Shown here piece by piece: positions 46,079 through 55,146 of a stretch of DNA of 64,000 nt. The DNA is from Devosia oryzisoli. Lineage in GTDB: Bacteria; Pseudomonadota; Alphaproteobacteria; Rhizobiales; Devosiaceae. The notes under the pieces were generated by a model, which worked only from the letters and a program-made list of their open reading frames with translations, was not told the origin of the DNA and did no database searches. Position 1 is the stretch's first letter. Every line of letters begins with the position of its first letter. Where the stretch lies: assembly GCF_014837245.1 (NCBI RefSeq), contig NZ_JACYFU010000001.1, forward strand, positions 992,001 through 1,056,000, in the 5' to 3' direction. The translations under genes were made by a program, and so were the position numbers.

Positions 46079-48202
46079 CTACATGGTAAAGCAGTCGCCC
46101 CCGGCGGCCTTCACGTTGACGCAGATGTTGTTGGCCGTCTCCAACGAGCTGGCCGGCACGCGCACACGGTAGAATACGCCGCGCTCGCCCAGATCCACAC
46201 GCTGCACTTCCAAATTCTGGCCGCCGAAGAGCACGCCATAGCGGCGCGCAATGTTGGCGGCCGACTCGCGGGCGGCCTCTTCGGACCGTTGCGAAGAAAG
46301 CTGGACGTAGGCGGGCGCCGAATTGTCGCCCTGGGCGACGGATTGAGTCGCCGGCGCGTTGCTCGGAGCGGCGACAGACGCAGGCGGCGGAGGCAATGTG
46401 CCCTGGCCGATTGGCGTTGTCTGCTGCGGAGCAGTCGCCTGACGCTGCTGGAGCGCTGCAACCAATTGGTCATAGTCGGAGGGCTTCTGAAGCGGCACTG
46501 GCGCCGTCCGCCCGACGATGGTCGCACCTGTGGTGTCCACGGCAGGAACCGTGCTGCCGGGCACGACAGGTGCGCCCTGCGGCATTGCAGCAGCCTGAGC
46601 GTCGGTGGCCGGAGCGGCAGTCAGCGAGGAGGTTGCCGTGCCATTCGCCGGTGCGTCGGGGGTGGCCGGAGTTGCGCCAGCGGCGGGAGCGGCAGCCGTC
46701 GCATCGGCATTCGCGACCATCTCCGGAGTGGTAAAATCGGCGCCGGGCACGCTGGGCACGTTGGGTCGATCGACCGGCAGCATGGAATTGCCCGCGAGGC
46801 CCTCGTCACCGCTGACGATCGTACCGTCAGGACGCACGGTCACGGTGCGGACCTTGCGGTTGACCAAGCCCTCCTGAGCCGGATCAAACGCAGCCGTCTG
46901 GGTGACATCTGCCTCGTCAGCCTGGTCGCGCGAAACGATCTGCTCTTCGGCTCCCGTGTCCACGCCCGATATTTCGTTGAACACGACCGACTGCGGTGCG
47001 GCGTCTTCCTCGGTAACCGGCTCTGGGGCGTCCTTGACCGGCTCGGTACTGGCAACGATCAGCGGTGCGGGACCGGATGCTCCACCACTCTTGCCAAGCA
47101 CCCAGTAGAGGCCAAGGCCAGCGACGACAAGAAGCGTTACGGCAACTAGTGGACCGACAAATCCGCGACCAAGGCCGGCGAAGCCTCGGCGCGGGCGCGG
47201 CGCCTGCGCCGAATAGATATCGGCTTCATCGGGATCAACGAATTCGACCGCCGCCCCGCTGGCCGCTGCAGCAGCAATGATGGCTTCCTCGATAGAGGCT
47301 TCCTGAGGTCGGTCTGAAACTGGACGCGCGGAGCGCGGTGGAATCCTCGGCTCCTCTGACGGAGCCGTCGGCGTCGCGAGGCTGCGGAGAGCCGAACTGG
47401 GCGCTGGCGATGCCTGCACCGGAACGGCTTCAACCGACGCCGTCGGTGCCGGTTCCAACCGCACCGCCGGGCCCACAAGACGCTCGATGTCGTCCAGGGC
47501 GTTCTTAGCACCTGTCGGCCGCGACGGCTGGACCGGCGGCGAAACAGGCGTCTCTACCGCCGGCTCATGACGGAGTATCTGCCCGCCCTCTGGAGGGGTG
47601 GGCGCGCGTTGTTCTTCAGCGCGAATGGGCTCTACGGTGGGCCGTGCGGCCACAACGGGCTCGAATGCCGCACGCGTTGGGATCAGCACCGGCTCTGGCT
47701 CTGGCGCCTCGAACACCGGCGGCTCGTCGAAGGTATCTTCTCCGTGAGCTTCGTCGCGCGGAGGGGAGCCCCCTGCGCGCTCATTCTGCTCTGGGTCAGA
47801 CGGGGCCAACGAAGCGCTGCTATTGGCCAGTTCCGCGGCGATCAAGTCGGCGATACTGTCGGTTTCGGAAGGAGGCTGTTGAGCCGGCGGCTCCGTGGGT
47901 GTCTCAGTAGGAGCGCGCTCTGAGGCGGCGCTTGCGGCCTGCCGCTCAGAACCGAGCTCGAAATCGAACCGGAATGGCCGCGTCTCGCCAGCGTGAGCCT
48001 GGGAACTGGGACCCGGGATACGCACCGTGGGGGCCGGAACTTCAGAAATTGGCTGCAGCGTATCCTGGCCGGGGATGCGAACGCTGGGTCGGGAGGGCTT
48101 TTCGTCGCGCGCCTCGCCTGCCATGAGCCTGGCGAGTTCGGCAATAAGATCGTCCGGTGCTTCTGATTGTCCGGCCATGGGCTGCGGTTTCGCTGACGTC
48201 AT
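46079..48202 (-). CDS. SPOR-domain membrane protein
   Basis: A 707-residue protein with a long N-terminal cytosolic region rich in Pro, Glu and Ala, one transmembrane helix near residues 345–372 (FVGPLVAVTLLVVAGLGLYW), a long low-complexity periplasmic stretch, and a C-terminal SPOR domain of about 75 residues beginning APAYVQLSSQRSEEAARESA and ending with cysteines (NNICVNVKAAGGDCFTM). SPOR domains bind denuded glycan strands at division sites. The position between argS and scpA is conserved in Alphaproteobacteria. The low-complexity part is likely disordered. Confidence 0.9.
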   Translation of the reverse strand: MTSAKPQPMAGQSEAPDDLIAELARLMAGEARDEKPSRPSVRIPGQDTLQPISEVPAPTVRIPGPSSQAHAGETRPFRFDFELGSERQAASAASERAPTETPTEPPAQQPPSETDSIADLIAAELANSSASLAPSDPEQNERAGGSPPRDEAHGEDTFDEPPVFEAPEPEPVLIPTRAAFEPVVAARPTVEPIRAEEQRAPTPPEGGQILRHEPAVETPVSPPVQPSRPTGAKNALDDIERLVGPAVRLEPAPTASVEAVPVQASPAPSSALRSLATPTAPSEEPRIPPRSARPVSDRPQEASIEEAIIAAAAASGAAVEFVDPDEADIYSAQAPRPRRGFAGLGRGFVGPLVAVTLLVVAGLGLYWVLGKSGGASGPAPLIVASTEPVKDAPEPVTEEDAAPQSVVFNEISGVDTGAEEQIVSRDQADEADVTQTAAFDPAQEGLVNRKVRTVTVRPDGTIVSGDEGLAGNSMLPVDRPNVPSVPGADFTTPEMVANADATAAAPAAGATPATPDAPANGTATSSLTAAPATDAQAAAMPQGAPVVPGSTVPAVDTTGATIVGRTAPVPLQKPSDYDQLVAALQQRQATAPQQTTPIGQGTLPPPPASVAAPSNAPATQSVAQGDNSAPAYVQLSSQRSEEAARESAANIARRYGVLFGGQNLEVQRVDLGERGVFYRVRVPASSLETANNICVNVKAAGGDCFTM

Positions 48203-48275
48203 CGGACAGCGCCCCTAGTATACTGCAAGTTTGCACAAAAACTCAGCAGCGAATTTTCACACCAATGCGCCCGAA

Positions 48276-50021
48276 TTATGAAAGCTCCTCGGGCGCCGTC
48301 ACGCCCAAGATCCCCAGGCCATTGCCGATGACTTGTCGTACGGCATCAACAAGAGCGAGTCGAGCCAGGGTCAGGTTCGGGTCATCGGCGTTAACAAACC
48401 GTAAAGACGTATCATCCTTGCCTTTGGCCCAGAATGCGTGGAACGCCGCCGCCAGCTCGTGCACGTAGAAGGCAACGCGGTGCGGTTCGTGCGCCACGGT
48501 TGCCGCAGCAACCGTACGCGGCCATGAGCCGAGAAGCCGGATGAGTTCGAGATCAGCCTCACTTTGCAGGAGACCGATGTCGGCGCCGGCCAGCGCCGCC
48601 ACCGTAACATCGAGCCCTGGCATGTCGCGCTGCGCCGTGCGGAAAATGGAATGAGTACGCGCATGGGCGTATTGGACATAGAACACGGGATTATCCCGCG
48701 TCTGCTCCTTGACCAAGGCGAAGTCGAAATCCATGGGGGCGTCGTTGCGCCGGAACAGAAGCATGAAGCGCGTGGCGTCCACGCCCACTTCTTCCACCAC
48801 ATCGGCCAAGGTCACCAAGTCCCCCGACCGTTTAGACATCTTGAACGGCTCGCCGTTCTTAAGGAGGCGGACGAGTTGGCAAATGCGCACATCGATGTCG
48901 GCCTCGCCATGCGAAACCGCCTTGACCGCGGCTTGCAGGCGTTTGACGTAGCCAGAGTGATCGGCGCCGAGCACGTTGACCATGTGCTTGAAGCCGCGCA
49001 GATACTTGTTGCGGTGATAGGCGATATCAGCGGCAAAATAGGTGTAGGAACCATCCGACTTCACGAGCGCCCGGTCGGTGTCATCGCCATAATCGGTGGC
49101 GCGGAACAGGGTCTGCTGCCGATCTTCCCAATCTTCCGGGGTCTTGCCCTTGGGCGGATCCAACCGGCCCTCGTAGACCATGCCCTGCTGCCGCAGCCAC
49201 TGGAGCGTCTCTTCTATGTCGCCACCGGGACCGTGCAGCGTGCGCTCCGAGAAAAAGACCTCATGGTGTATGTTGAGCTTGGCAAGATCGGCCTTGATGA
49301 GCTCAAGCATGGCCGCCAGCACCCGGTCCTTCACCAGCGGCAGCACTACATCGTCCGGCTTGTCCAGAAGGCTGTCGCCATACTCTGCCTTCAGGGCCTC
49401 GGCCACCGGCACCAGATAATCGCCCGGGTAGAGACCCGCGGGAATCTCAATGCTTTCGCCCAGGGATTCCCGATACCGCAGAAGGGTGGACTGGGCGAGT
49501 ATCGTGATCTGCCCGCCGGCATCGTTGATGTAGTACTCGCGTGTCACATCGTATCCGGACCACGACATCAGGGACGCCAGTGCATCGCCGAAGACGGCGC
49601 CGCGGGTGTGTCCCACATGCATCGGCCCTGTCGGGTTGGCTGACACGTACTCGACGTTCACCCGCTCGCCCCTGCCAAGGTCAGAGCGCCCATAGGCAGA
49701 ACCCTGTGCGCCGACGGCTTTGAGTACCTGGTGCCAGATCGCGCTCGAGAGCCGGAAGTTCAGAAAACCAGGCCCCGCGACTTCAACCGCCTCGACGTCC
49801 GGAACATCCCTGAACCGTGCCGAAAGCACCGCCGCGACATCGCGTGGGCTTTTCCCCAACGGCTTGGCAACCACCATTGCGGCATTGGTCGATAGATCGC
49901 CATGGGCCGGGTCACGTGGCGGCTCCACCACCACGCGCGTCAGCAAATCCGGGTCCAGTTCCGGAAATTCGGCGCGCAGAGCCTCAGTGACCCGTGTGGT
50001 GAAAAGGGCAAAGATATCCAT
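48276..50021 (-). CDS. argS: arginyl-tRNA synthetase
   Basis: A 581-residue class I synthetase. The HIGH-type motif is SANPTGPMHVGHTRGAVFGD, the N-terminal Arg-S additional domain precedes it, and the KMSKS-type motif appears as GEPFKMSKRSGDLVTL. The anticodon-binding helical domain is at the C-terminus. The KMSKR form is usual for many bacterial ArgRS. It is 30 bp from dgt and 73 bp before the SPOR gene, all in one direction. Confidence 0.97.
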   Translation of the reverse strand: MDIFALFTTRVTEALRAEFPELDPDLLTRVVVEPPRDPAHGDLSTNAAMVVAKPLGKSPRDVAAVLSARFRDVPDVEAVEVAGPGFLNFRLSSAIWHQVLKAVGAQGSAYGRSDLGRGERVNVEYVSANPTGPMHVGHTRGAVFGDALASLMSWSGYDVTREYYINDAGGQITILAQSTLLRYRESLGESIEIPAGLYPGDYLVPVAEALKAEYGDSLLDKPDDVVLPLVKDRVLAAMLELIKADLAKLNIHHEVFFSERTLHGPGGDIEETLQWLRQQGMVYEGRLDPPKGKTPEDWEDRQQTLFRATDYGDDTDRALVKSDGSYTYFAADIAYHRNKYLRGFKHMVNVLGADHSGYVKRLQAAVKAVSHGEADIDVRICQLVRLLKNGEPFKMSKRSGDLVTLADVVEEVGVDATRFMLLFRRNDAPMDFDFALVKEQTRDNPVFYVQYAHARTHSIFRTAQRDMPGLDVTVAALAGADIGLLQSEADLELIRLLGSWPRTVAAATVAHEPHRVAFYVHELAAAFHAFWAKGKDDTSLRFVNADDPNLTLARLALVDAVRQVIGNGLGILGVTAPEELS

Positions 50022-50051
50022 GACAATCCTGCTGGAAAAGCTGGCGTCCGG

Positions 50052-51245
50052 TTAACGGAAATCGGGTCGAGCGTCAAACAGCCGCTGATATTCGTCAAGA
50101 GCGTAAGGATCAGTCATGCCGGCGATGAAGTCGGCAACGACGCGAGCGCGTCCCACCTCTGCGGACGCGTTACGCGCCGCCTCGCCCCAGCGCCCGGGCA
50201 AGTCGGCGGTCTGCATGTAATGTGCGAACAGCTGCTCCACGACGGCCTCGCTTTCTCGCACTGGCTGCATCACTTCGGGATGGCGGTACACACGGGAAAA
50301 CAGAAACCGCTTAAGGCCCTGCTCGTCCGCTGCCATCGTCGGGGAGAAGCCAACAAGTGGCTGCCCGGCTCGCCGGACATCTTCAGCCGATTGAACACCC
50401 GATTTACCGATGTTCGCCTCGCTTGTTCCGATCACATCCTCGACCGAGCGCGTGATCAGGCGCCGCTGGACCTCGTGTGTCTGACGTTTGGGAGCCAGTC
50501 CCGGATATCCTTCCAGCACCTCGGCGACGATAGGTCCGGCCATAGGGACATCCAGGAAATCCTCCAGCGTCAGGAGACCGGCCCGCAGAGCATCATCGAT
50601 ATCGTGCGCATTGTACGCAATGTCGTCCGCGACGGCCGCCGCCTGGGCTTCGAGACTGGCAAAGCTGGACAGCCGAAGGTCGGCGCGGGCCGGAATAGCG
50701 TCGAGGCCAGTGGGCAAACCCTCTGTGGCGTAGCGGCCGGTCGGTTGCCCGCTCGCGCTGAGAAGCGGCCCGTTGTGCTTGAGTATACCCTCCAGCGTCT
50801 CCCAAGTGAGGTTCAGGCCGTCGTGCTCGGCGTAGCGATTTTCAAGCAATGTCACTACCCGCAACGCCTGCACATTGTGATCAAAGCCGCCAAAAGGCGC
50901 CATGGCGCGGTGAAGTGCGCGCTCGCCCGCGTGACCAAAAGGCGTATGACCCAGGTCGTGGCTTAGGGCTACCGCTTCGGCCAAATCCTCATCGAGACGC
51001 AACGACCGGGCGATGGAGCGCGCGATCTGGCTGACTTCGAGCGTGTGCGTCAGCCGGTTTCGGAAATGCCGCCCCTCATGAGACAGGAATACTTGCGTCT
51101 TGTGCTGCAGTCGGCGGAAGGCCGTTGAGTGAATGATGCGGTCCCGGTCCCTCTGGAACTCGGAGCGCGTGGGGCTTGGTCCAGTGCCGAAAAGCCGCCC
51201 GAGGGAATCTCCGGGCTTGCTGGCATAGGGGGCGGTTTCCATCAT
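50052..51245 (-). CDS. dgt: deoxyguanosinetriphosphate triphosphohydrolase-like protein
   Basis: A 397-residue HD-domain phosphohydrolase that removes triphosphate from dNTPs. Metal-binding H…HD…D residues lie in RNRLTHTLEVSQIARSIARS, ALSHDLGHTPFGHAGERALH and a later Asp (DDIAYNAHDIDDAL). The N-terminal RSEFQRDRDRIIHSTAFRRL is typical of the short dgt-like (type 2) branch, which is often called a dGTPase-like protein rather than a true dGTPase. Two ATGs at the start are adjacent; either gives the same family N-terminus. Divergent from erpA. Confidence 0.93.
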   Translation of the reverse strand: MMETAPYASKPGDSLGRLFGTGPSPTRSEFQRDRDRIIHSTAFRRLQHKTQVFLSHEGRHFRNRLTHTLEVSQIARSIARSLRLDEDLAEAVALSHDLGHTPFGHAGERALHRAMAPFGGFDHNVQALRVVTLLENRYAEHDGLNLTWETLEGILKHNGPLLSASGQPTGRYATEGLPTGLDAIPARADLRLSSFASLEAQAAAVADDIAYNAHDIDDALRAGLLTLEDFLDVPMAGPIVAEVLEGYPGLAPKRQTHEVQRRLITRSVEDVIGTSEANIGKSGVQSAEDVRRAGQPLVGFSPTMAADEQGLKRFLFSRVYRHPEVMQPVRESEAVVEQLFAHYMQTADLPGRWGEAARNASAEVGRARVVADFIAGMTDPYALDEYQRLFDARPDFR

Positions 51246-51330
51246 GCTCGTGTCTGGGCCTTTGCAATGGAGGCGGCGACGCCTATCTTAGGCCCAGCGT
51301 TATGACATCACGACCTTCACGGAAACAGCC

Positions 51331-51684
51331 ATGACCGACGCCGCCCTTGCCCCTGCCCCCACAGTCACCCTTACGGATCGTGCAGCCAAGCGGGTCGCGC
51401 GCATCGTATCGAAGGAACCGGCGGGAACGGTTTTGCGCATCTCCGTGGCTGGGGGTGGTTGTTCGGGCTTCCAATACGAGTACAATCTTGTTCAACAGAG
51501 TCCCACTCCCGACGATCTCGTTCTGAACAAGGGCGACGCTACGGTTCTGATCGACTCGCTCAGCCTCGAGTTCATGGGAGGCGCCGAGATCGACTTCGTG
51601 GACGATCTGATCGGCCAGAGCTTCCAAATCAAGAACCCCAATGCCGTTGCCTCGTGCGGATGCGGAACCAGTTTCGCCGTCTAA
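51331..51684 (+). CDS. erpA: A-type iron–sulfur cluster carrier (ErpA/IscA)
   Basis: A 117-residue Fe–S carrier delivering clusters to target enzymes. The three conserved cysteines are present: VAGGGCSGFQYEYN (first) and ASCGCGTSFAV (second and third). LTDRAAKRVARIVSKE is the usual N-terminal helix. Its place beside dgt supports ErpA rather than the isc-operon IscA. It is divergent from dgt with an 85-bp spacer. Sulfur-cluster delivery to respiratory complexes fits the other assembly factors in the window. Confidence 0.93.
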   Translation: MTDAALAPAPTVTLTDRAAKRVARIVSKEPAGTVLRISVAGGGCSGFQYEYNLVQQSPTPDDLVLNKGDATVLIDSLSLEFMGGAEIDFVDDLIGQSFQIKNPNAVASCGCGTSFAV

Positions 51685-51744
51685 CCACCCTGCGCCTTGC
51701 CACGATTGAGCCCAACCGGCGCAAGTGTGCCGGAGGAGATTGTT

Positions 51745-52854
51745 GTGGCCGATTTTTCTAGAACCCACGCCGTCGTCGACGCCGCTCTCGAAAGCGGTAA
51801 GCTGGTCGGTACAGTGGTTGCCGTCGCCAGACGAAATGAAGTGGTGCTCTTGCGCGTCGGCGGGTTTGCCGACCGTGAGGCGGACATCCCTGTCCGTGAA
51901 GACACCATCTTCCGCGCTGCTTCACTGACCAAGCCCATGGTCGCTTCGATCATTCTCGCGATGCAGGATCGTGGGCTTGTCACAGTTGATGATCCCGTCA
52001 CCAAGCACCTGCCTTATTTTCGGCCGCGCCTTCCCGACGGCACCCGGCCGACGATTACCCTCAAGCATCTGCTGACCCATACGGCGGGCCTGACTTATGA
52101 CTACTCTGCCGCCGATCCGCGTATTTCGGCCGGCCTGACCGATACGGCGATGGGCCTGGACGAAGTACTGCATCTTATTGCCGAGCAGCCGCTCGCCTAC
52201 GTTCCGGGTACGTCCTGGGCATACTCCATGGCCATCGATGTTCTCGGCGGAGTGGTGGCCGCGGTTCACGGCGCATCTCTGGGCGAAGCCTTGGAACATT
52301 ACGTCACCGGGCCTCTCGCCATGAGCGCCACGGGCTTTGCCGTCAGCGACCGCGCCAGATTGGCCGTTCCCTATGGCGATGGCGATCCTTCGCCCGAACG
52401 CATGGCGGAGCCGACGGCATTGCCCAACCCGTGGGGCGGCGTCACGCGTTTCTCACCGAACCGCATCTTCAACACCCGCGCTTTCCAATCAGGCGGCGGC
52501 GGTACTGTCACCAGCGCCAGCGACTTCATCCGGTTTCTCCAAATGCTGTTGCAGGGCGGTCACCCGGTTCTAAAACCGGAGACGGCACGAACTGCCATGC
52601 AGAATCAGATGGGGTTTGAGCGGGAACCAGGTCAGGCGTTCAGCTTTCTCGGAAGCTATACGACGGATCCGCAAAAAGCCGGTCATCCCTGGCCAGCCGG
52701 TACCAACAACTGGGGCGGCATATACGGCCACATCTGGTCGCTGGACCCGGTCAATGAGATCGCCATGCTTTCTCTGAGCAATACCGCCTTCTATGGTGGC
52801 GAACTCGAGTACCCCCGCAAGTTGCGCCGCGCCGTCTACGCCGATCTCACCTGA
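51745..52854 (+). CDS. serine hydrolase of the beta-lactamase class C/esterase family
   Basis: A 369-residue protein of the Beta-lactamase (PF00144) family. The nucleophile motif S-x-x-K is in FRAASLTKPMVASIILAMQD; the second motif Y-x-N is altered to Y-S-M in GTSWAYSMAIDVLGG; the third appears as HPWPAGTNNWGG. No signal peptide is visible, so a cytosolic esterase (EstB-like) is likelier than a beta-lactamase. The GTG start at 51745 is supported by GGAGGAG six bases upstream. xthA begins 10 bp after its stop. Confidence 0.88.
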   Translation: MADFSRTHAVVDAALESGKLVGTVVAVARRNEVVLLRVGGFADREADIPVREDTIFRAASLTKPMVASIILAMQDRGLVTVDDPVTKHLPYFRPRLPDGTRPTITLKHLLTHTAGLTYDYSAADPRISAGLTDTAMGLDEVLHLIAEQPLAYVPGTSWAYSMAIDVLGGVVAAVHGASLGEALEHYVTGPLAMSATGFAVSDRARLAVPYGDGDPSPERMAEPTALPNPWGGVTRFSPNRIFNTRAFQSGGGGTVTSASDFIRFLQMLLQGGHPVLKPETARTAMQNQMGFEREPGQAFSFLGSYTTDPQKAGHPWPAGTNNWGGIYGHIWSLDPVNEIAMLSLSNTAFYGGELEYPRKLRRAVYADLT

Positions 52855-52864
52855 AGGAGCCCCC

Positions 52865-53656
52865 ATGGCTGTCCGCATCGCCACCTGGAACATCAACGGC
52901 ATCAAGGCGCGGCTTGAACTGCTCCTGCGCTGGCTGGAAGAAGAAAAGCCCGACATCGTGGGGCTCCAGGAGATCAAGACAGTTGATGAAGGGTTCCCGC
53001 GGGCCGAGATCGAGGCGCTGGGCTACAACCTTGAAACGCATGGCCAGAAGAGCTGGAACGGCGTTGCGCTTCTGTCCAAGCAGCGGTTCGACGAGGTGCA
53101 CCGTGGCCTGCCGGGCGACGACGCGGACGAGCAGGCCCGCCTGATTGAAGGGGTGTTTTCAACCGAAGGCGGTATTGTACGTGTGTGCAACATCTATCTC
53201 CCCAACGGCAACCCTGTAGACTCGGAGAAATTCCCGTACAAACTCAACTGGATGGACCGCCTGAACCGGTTCGTAGAGCAGCGGCTGGAACTGGAAGAAC
53301 CCTTCATCCTGATGGGCGATTTCAACCTGATCCCTGCACCGATCGATGCGCGCAATCCTGAGGACTGGTGGGGTGATGCTCTCTATCGTCCGGAGAGCCT
53401 GTCACGGTTCCGCGTGTTGCAGAACCTGGGAATGACCGACGCCCTGCGTGCTGTCTCTGGCGAACAGCAGTTCACGTTCTGGGACTTCCAGGCCGGGGCA
53501 TGGCGTCGCAATGCCGGTATTCGCATTGATCACCTGATGCTGTCGCCCCAGGCTGCGGACAGGCTGGACGATGTGACCGTGCACAAGGATGTTCGCGGCT
53601 GGGACAAACCGAGCGATCACGTGCCGGTCGAGGGCATATTCAGCTTCAGCTTCTAG
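52865..53656 (+). CDS. xthA: exodeoxyribonuclease III
   Basis: A 263-residue Mg2+-dependent AP endonuclease and 3'-exonuclease in base excision repair. Motifs of the endonuclease/exonuclease/phosphatase fold are all present: IATWNINGIKARL, DIVGLQEIKT (catalytic Glu), RVCNIYLPNGNPVDSEKFPY, LMGDFNLIPAPIDARNP and GIRIDHLMLSP, with DKPSDHVPVEG at the end (His). AAGGAG precedes the ATG at 52865. It follows the serine hydrolase closely. Confidence 0.96.
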   Translation: MAVRIATWNINGIKARLELLLRWLEEEKPDIVGLQEIKTVDEGFPRAEIEALGYNLETHGQKSWNGVALLSKQRFDEVHRGLPGDDADEQARLIEGVFSTEGGIVRVCNIYLPNGNPVDSEKFPYKLNWMDRLNRFVEQRLELEEPFILMGDFNLIPAPIDARNPEDWWGDALYRPESLSRFRVLQNLGMTDALRAVSGEQQFTFWDFQAGAWRRNAGIRIDHLMLSPQAADRLDDVTVHKDVRGWDKPSDHVPVEGIFSFSF

Positions 53657-53718
53657 ACAAGAAGCAAGGTGCCTGCAGGCGATGACGCTGGTGCAGGACG
53701 CCTGCTCCTTTCGCACGC

Positions 53719-54531
53719 TCAGAACTGATCCGGCTCCGGCTTGCCACCGGTAGCCATGGCTACGGCCTGGGCCCGATCTTCGGGTGATGCAACAGACATC
53801 GCCCGATTGAGCAGTTCGTCCGCCTGCCCCTGTTCTGAACTGTTGGCACATGTTGCGTGGGCAATGTTGAGCCACATGAGACCTTCGGCGGGGCGCGCTG
53901 GATAATTCTCCATCCCATTGAACAGGAGGTCGCCTAGCTGGGCCTGAGCCAGACAGTGGCCTTTGTGCGCTGCCGACTGCAGCCACCGTGCGCTCAGTAC
54001 CGGGCTGATGCCCAAACCATCCTTGCTCTGGTACAGCAGGCCAACACGGTATTGGGCCTCGGCATCGCCGAAATAGGTCGCTGCGTGCAGCAGCATGCGA
54101 TGATATTGGTCAGCATTCTGGGGAACACCCGCGGCCGGGTCGCCAAGGCGGAAATAATCCTCGCCCAACTTGACGAACGAGCGCGCGACGATGTCCGCTT
54201 CCACGCCACGCGGTGGCGTATCGGCGTGCTGGTTGGCGATCTGCGCAAAGTACCCGAACGCCTTCGCCGGGTTCTTTTCGACCCCCTCACCGTTCTCGTA
54301 CATCGTGCCAAGCTGCCAAAGGGCCATCGGCCGGCCGGCCGCAGCGTCGTTTTCGAGTGCGGAAAGATAGGCGTCATTGGAAACGATGGTGCCGCCGCCA
54401 TCGAGCATCTTGGCCAGATCCTGGGCCGCGTCGGCGGCTGTCTGTGCATAGGACGGCGTGGCGACCGCGCACAGCGCCAGAGACAGGCCAGCGAAAGCGG
54501 AAGCCAGGGTCATACCCCTTGATATCCGCAT
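53719..54531 (-). CDS. Sel1-repeat periplasmic protein, ExoR-like
   Basis: A 270-residue exported protein. The first ~29 residues are a signal peptide (MRISRGMTLASAFAGLSLAL … SYA), followed by Sel1/TPR-like repeats: ALWQLGTMYENGEGVEKNPA, AEAQYRVGLLYQSKDGLGIS, LAQAQLGDLLFNGMENYPAR. Architecture and repeats with an M-Y-x-x-G-x-G-V-x-K-N pattern resemble ExoR of Sinorhizobium, a periplasmic inhibitor of the ExoS–ChvI two-component system controlling exopolysaccharide and invasion. The ATG at 54531 has AGGAG five bases upstream. ExoR identity is probable, not proven. Confidence 0.7.
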   Translation of the reverse strand: MRISRGMTLASAFAGLSLALCAVATPSYAQTAADAAQDLAKMLDGGGTIVSNDAYLSALENDAAAGRPMALWQLGTMYENGEGVEKNPAKAFGYFAQIANQHADTPPRGVEADIVARSFVKLGEDYFRLGDPAAGVPQNADQYHRMLLHAATYFGDAEAQYRVGLLYQSKDGLGISPVLSARWLQSAAHKGHCLAQAQLGDLLFNGMENYPARPAEGLMWLNIAHATCANSSEQGQADELLNRAMSVASPEDRAQAVAMATGGKPEPDQF

Positions 54532-55102
54532 GTTACTCCTTTCGCCCACCAGTCGGTGAGCGTACTCAACTCGAGGCTGCCCGAACGGCGCTCTGATAGT
54601 ACTCGACACGACCGTGCCAGCTTGTGAGCCTGACGAAAGGGTCGCCCCTTGCCAAGCGAAACGTAAAGAATGCGTAAATCCGCATTGTGTCAGGATTCCA
54701 GCCGACGCCATCACAAGCGCGCGCACAGCTGCGCTGCTCCAGTTTCGATGTAACAAGGCTCGAGCCAAAGCTGCCGTCCTGCAGATAGTCACCACGGCGT
54801 CCTGCCGCTGTTAATGAGAGTTTCGCAGCAGCACCTGTAAGTGTGGCCGCGGCGAGGGATGTAGCGGTAGATTGTGGCGGGAAACATCGCCAAAATCTTG
54901 CCCCGAAGGGTGAATGAAATGAATCGTATTCGTTGTTGCTGAATCGTCACAGAGAGGGCGATGAGCCGGCGTCATCGCTGGTCGCTCTTGCTCTGCTGAA
55001 GCGGCCCAACCATAGTAGTGTCCAATTCGAACCGGAGGTTTGAGATGAGAGCGATCCTGTTGAACTACCAAGCTCTTGGTCTGCAACGGGACACTCTTTT
55101 CC
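54532..55102. other. divergent intergenic region between ExoR-like gene and ABC exporter
   Basis: A 571-bp spacer, one of the longest in the window. Part of it has a lower GC content than the neighbouring genes. A short ORF at 55045 overlaps the ABC gene start. Open frames on the minus strand show no coding signature. It presumably holds two divergent promoters; none is convincing by eye. Confidence 0.5.
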
Positions 55103-55146
55103 ATGTTTCTTCGTGCTCTTATGGGGAGCCGCCGCCGCGACGCTAG
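55045..55146 (+). CDS. possible leader peptide ORF (33 aa) overlapping the ABC exporter start
   Basis: GGAGG lies six bases before an ATG, a far better ribosome-binding site than that of the ABC gene's own start. The ORF, MRAILLNYQALGLQRDTLFH and 13 further residues, ends 44 bases inside the ABC gene in another reading frame. This could couple translation to the exporter, or the true coding start of the exporter is mis-set. No family recognised. Confidence 0.35.
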   Translation: MRAILLNYQALGLQRDTLFHVSSCSYGEPPPRR

